Shown: one piece after another, positions 23,106-25,335 of the stretch
How positions within the stretch are numbered: the first letter of the stretch is position 1
Layout: every line of letters starts with the position of its first letter
DNA from: Eubacterium sp.
Lineage (GTDB): Bacteria; Bacillota; Clostridia; Oscillospirales; Acutalibacteraceae
DNA length: 25,335 bases
Assembly: GCA_029050995.1 (NCBI GenBank)
Contig: JAIDLO010000090.1
Coordinates: 1 to 25,335, forward strand
Direction of reading: 5' to 3'
Translations under genes and position numbers: made by a program
The notes under the pieces: generated by a model
Databases searched by the model: none
What the model saw: the letters and a program-made list of their open reading frames with translations, nothing else
What the model was told of the DNA's origin: nothing

Positions 23106-23600
23106 ATGGGTAAATTTAACATTTCTAATTTTGATGAATTGTTTTCAAAAACAAAGATTGTTGCAGAAAGCCTGAATAAAAAAGGCTCGCAGGCATTTGA
23201 TATGTCACGCAAAAGATTGGAATATCTGGATGCAAAGGCAAAGCTTTCAAAGCTTTATGAAAAATACGGCAAAATTCAATTTGATGCTTTTGTAGGCGAA
23301 GAGATTAATGAAAGCGATCTTGAAATGCTTACAGCACAGATTATTACTTATCGCGAAAAGCTGACAGATCTTAAGGCTCAGCTTGATGAAGCAAATGATA
23401 CTACGGATTTAAGGCGTGAAGCAGAGGATTTAAAAAAGGAAGTTATCATTGCATCTCAGGAAGCAAAAGAGGTTATTAAAAAGCAGGTTGAAAATGCGAA
23501 AAGCGTTATTGCCGCTAAAACTGCTCAGCCGTCAAAGCCATCTGATGATGCTTTTGAGGTTGTAGAGGTTGAACCGGAAAATGTTGAAGTTGAAGAATAA
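23106..23600 (+). CDS. Coiled-coil protein of unknown function
   Basis: I do not recognise a named family. The 164-residue protein is highly charged and helical. An N-terminal part has DELFSKTKIVAESLNKK and then a region RLEYLDAKAKLSKLYEKYGK; long coiled-coil helices with Leu/Ile heptads follow (about 75-145), and an acidic tail ends the protein. There is no signal peptide, membrane segment or cysteine. Clostridia have similar small proteins in which a helical part precedes a C-terminal zinc ribbon; here the ribbon is missing. The ATG at 23106 is chosen because GAAAGGG lies eight bases before it; an upstream in-frame start at 23064 would overlap the -10 box. It has its own promoter and terminator and so is a single-gene unit. 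Confidence 0.8.
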   Translation: MGKFNISNFDELFSKTKIVAESLNKKGSQAFDMSRKRLEYLDAKAKLSKLYEKYGKIQFDAFVGEEINESDLEMLTAQIITYREKLTDLKAQLDEANDTTDLRREAEDLKKEVIIASQEAKEVIKKQVENAKSVIAAKTAQPSKPSDDAFEVVEVEPENVEVEE

Positions 23601-23636
23601 TCTCAGGAATTAAATAGGACTTTTAAAAAGGATTTT

Positions 23637-23672
23637 AAGGCAGTGCAAATTTAAGTTTGCACTGCCTTTTTT
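23637..23672 (+). terminator. Strong intrinsic terminator after the coiled-coil gene
   Basis: AAGGCAGTGCAAA (23637-23649) pairs perfectly with TTTGCACTGCCTT (23656-23668) around a six-base loop, and a run of T follows. It ends only 11 bases before the TTG start of the flippase gene, whose likely ribosome site touches the T tract. Confidence 0.93.
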
Positions 23673-23683
23673 GTGGTGATTTT

Positions 23684-25335
23684 TTGAATAATACAAAGCA
23701 AAAGTATATCAATTCTGCATTGCTGCTGCTCTTTTCCTCTATTCTTGTTAAGGCAATCAGTGCAGTGTATAAAATTCCGCTGACAGCCTATATCGGCGCA
23801 ACAGGCAGGGGATATTTTAATATTGCCTATAATCTTTATATGCCTGTTCATGCGCTGATTATGGGCGCATTTCCGATTGCAGTAACGCATCTTGTAAGTA
23901 AGTACAATGAAAACTGCAATCATGCTAAAATCTATTCCTTAAAAAAAGCGTCGGGAATTCTTTTCTTTTTTACGGGGCTGATTGGTTTTGCCTTTATGGC
24001 GGTTTTTGCGAAGCCGTATGCTGAATTGATTTCCTCCTCGCCGAAAAGTATTTATACAATTTATATGCTTGCCCCGTCTGTTTTGTTCTGCGCTATGGAA
24101 GCGTCTAAAAGGTCGCTTGCAGAGGGATATATGAATATGGTTCCAACCTCGATAAGCCAGATTATTGAGGCTGTGTTCAAGCTTGTTTTCGGTCTTCTGT
24201 TTGCAAGATATTCAATGTCTTATCTTTATCAGATATATTTGGACAGCGGTGCTGTTTTCGGCGTGGTATGCGCAAATGAGGAAGCGGCGTTGTCTTCCAT
24301 TTATCCGTTTACTGCTGCTGCGGCAATGGGCGGTGCAACCTTTGGCTCGTTTTTCAGCCTGATCTATGTTTCTGTTTATAATTCGGTAAAATACAATTCC
24401 CGAATTCCGAATCGAAAGTATAAAACATCTGATACGCTGAAAGAGATTCTTTCCTTTTCTGCACCGATTATTGTTTCAACGATTATTCAAAGTGCTTCAA
24501 CCTTTCTGGATAATTCGTCCGTTCAGTATTGTTTGGCGCAATGTAATCTGGATCGGCTCAAGGAGGCTTACGAAAGCTGTCTGCAAATAACATCAACGCC
24601 GGATGAAGATATCGTAACCTACATATTCGGCTTGTTTTCGTCTGCACAGGATTTTAAAAATCTTCTTCCCGGGTTAGCTATGGCTCTGGGCGTTGCTGCC
24701 GTTCCTGCGATATCGGCTGCCTTTGAATCGCACAATAAAGAGCGCTTGTCCGTTCTTTCAAACAGTATTTTTAAATATACCTCCATTCTGGCTTTCGGCG
24801 GCGGCTTTTATCTTTCTTTGATTTCTCCTTTTTTGTTGAAGGTTCTTTATGGAACGAATAATCCTGATATTGTTATTGGTTGTAATAAACTTGTTTACTT
24901 TTTTGGATTTACAATGATTTTTTACTGTCTTTCAAGTGTTGCTGTTTTTGCTGTGCAGGCAATCGGATGTGCTAAAAAAAGCATACCGTCTTTCGTTATT
25001 TCTGCCTGTGTTCGGGTTGGAATCAATTATCTTCTTGTGTCTGATTACAGATATAATCTGTATGGTACGGTTGTTTCGGGTGCGGCAGGCTATTTTGTTA
25101 TTCTTGCTTCAAATTATTACATATTTAAAAAGCATTCTGGAGTTAAATTTAAGTTTTCCGATATCTTCATAAAGCCCATTATATGCTCTGTTCTCTCGTT
25201 TTTAGCAGCAAATGTTGTGCTTGGAAGCGTTTTCAGCGCAAGCGGCAGCCTGTTGAATTTTGTTGTTTTAAGTACAGTTTATTTCATTTTCTTTACATTA
25301 AGCTGTATCTTGTCAAAATTAATAACTTTTTCTGA
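23684..25335 (+). CDS. MurJ/SpoVB-type polysaccharide flippase, 3' end cut by the window
   Basis: An open frame runs from TTG 23684 to the window end, 550 codons with no stop. The product is a polytopic membrane protein, with about 12-14 hydrophobic segments by eye. The N-terminus reads ALLLLFSSILVKAISAVYKI, then PLTAYIGATGRGYFNIAYNL and MGAFPIAVTHLVSKYN, the pattern of the MOP superfamily YtgP/SpoVB/MurJ group, which flip lipid-linked wall precursors or help spore cortex formation. PAISAAFESHNKERL in the second half fits too. Which of these roles it has cannot be told. GGTGAT at 23675-23680 matches the 5' part of the full SD sequence, AGGAGGTGAT; the only upstream in-frame codons are not starts and lie in the terminator. 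The length suggests that only a few residues are missing. Confidence 0.85.
   Translation, partial: MNNTKQKYINSALLLLFSSILVKAISAVYKIPLTAYIGATGRGYFNIAYNLYMPVHALIMGAFPIAVTHLVSKYNENCNHAKIYSLKKASGILFFFTGLIGFAFMAVFAKPYAELISSSPKSIYTIYMLAPSVLFCAMEASKRSLAEGYMNMVPTSISQIIEAVFKLVFGLLFARYSMSYLYQIYLDSGAVFGVVCANEEAALSSIYPFTAAAAMGGATFGSFFSLIYVSVYNSVKYNSRIPNRKYKTSDTLKEILSFSAPIIVSTIIQSASTFLDNSSVQYCLAQCNLDRLKEAYESCLQITSTPDEDIVTYIFGLFSSAQDFKNLLPGLAMALGVAAVPAISAAFESHNKERLSVLSNSIFKYTSILAFGGGFYLSLISPFLLKVLYGTNNPDIVIGCNKLVYFFGFTMIFYCLSSVAVFAVQAIGCAKKSIPSFVISACVRVGINYLLVSDYRYNLYGTVVSGAAGYFVILASNYYIFKKHSGVKFKFSDIFIKPIICSVLSFLAANVVLGSVFSASGSLLNFVVLSTVYFIFFTLSCILSKLITFS

Noticed and set aside
1..25335. CRISPR arrays, tRNA or rRNA genes, insertion sequences, prophage or defence genes
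   Set aside because: I saw no spaced repeats, tRNA-like folds, transposase motifs or terminal inverted repeats; the window is almost fully filled by housekeeping genes on one strand.

Overview
The window is a gene-dense stretch (22 protein genes, all on the + strand, no gene-free gap over about 135 bases) from a low-to-moderate GC Gram-positive bacterium, most likely an anaerobic gut-type Clostridia lineage. Reasons: a PolC-type replicative polymerase, the order pyrH-frr-uppS-cdsA-dxr-rseP-ispG-polC, short-form HisG with HisZ, a bifunctional Rel next to recJ and dtd, HemZ, and a SpoVB-like flippase, all preceded by strong GGAGG-type ribosome binding sites. The family-level guess (Oscillospiraceae/Ruminococcaceae-like) is inference. 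REGION 1 (1-134): end of an upstream transcription unit, marked by a clean intrinsic terminator, then an AT-rich leader with a weak candidate promoter. REGION 2 (135-10218): a housekeeping operon: UMP kinase, ribosome recycling factor, undecaprenyl diphosphate synthase, CDP-diglyceride synthase, MEP-pathway enzymes Dxr and IspG, the site-2 protease RseP and DNA polymerase III alpha PolC. MEP enzymes make the isoprenoid precursors that UppS turns into the cell-wall lipid carrier, so lipid, wall and replication functions are co-transcribed. The PolC is unusual: the DEDD 3'-5' proofreading exonuclease normally inserted in its PHP domain is absent, while the PHP metal-ligand set looks complete. 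REGION 3 (10219-10300): an intergenic promoter with a perfect TTGACA -35, 17-bp spacer and TAGCAT -10, overlapped by repeated TTAGCA elements that look like an operator. REGION 4 (10301-22993): a tightly packed operon of 13 genes with spacings from -8 to +15 bp. It starts with a HisZ-HisG fusion, then hisD, a membrane-anchored ComEC-like metallo-beta-lactamase protein plus a DUF3006 protein, hisB, hisA, hisI, hisE, and runs without a break into recJ, rel (ppGpp synthetase/hydrolase), dtd, a second metallo-hydrolase and hemZ. hisC, hisH and hisF are not in the window. The arrangement suggests that histidine synthesis and the stringent-response enzyme can share a promoter. REGION 5 (22994-23683): a strong promoter inside a widely spaced inverted repeat drives a small coiled-coil protein of unknown function, closed by a strong terminator. 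REGION 6 (23684-25335): a MurJ/SpoVB-type membrane flippase starting at a TTG only 11 bases after that terminator and running off the window. The observations most worth checking are the exonuclease-less PolC, the HisZG fusion, and the his-recJ-rel operon under one putative histidine-type operator.
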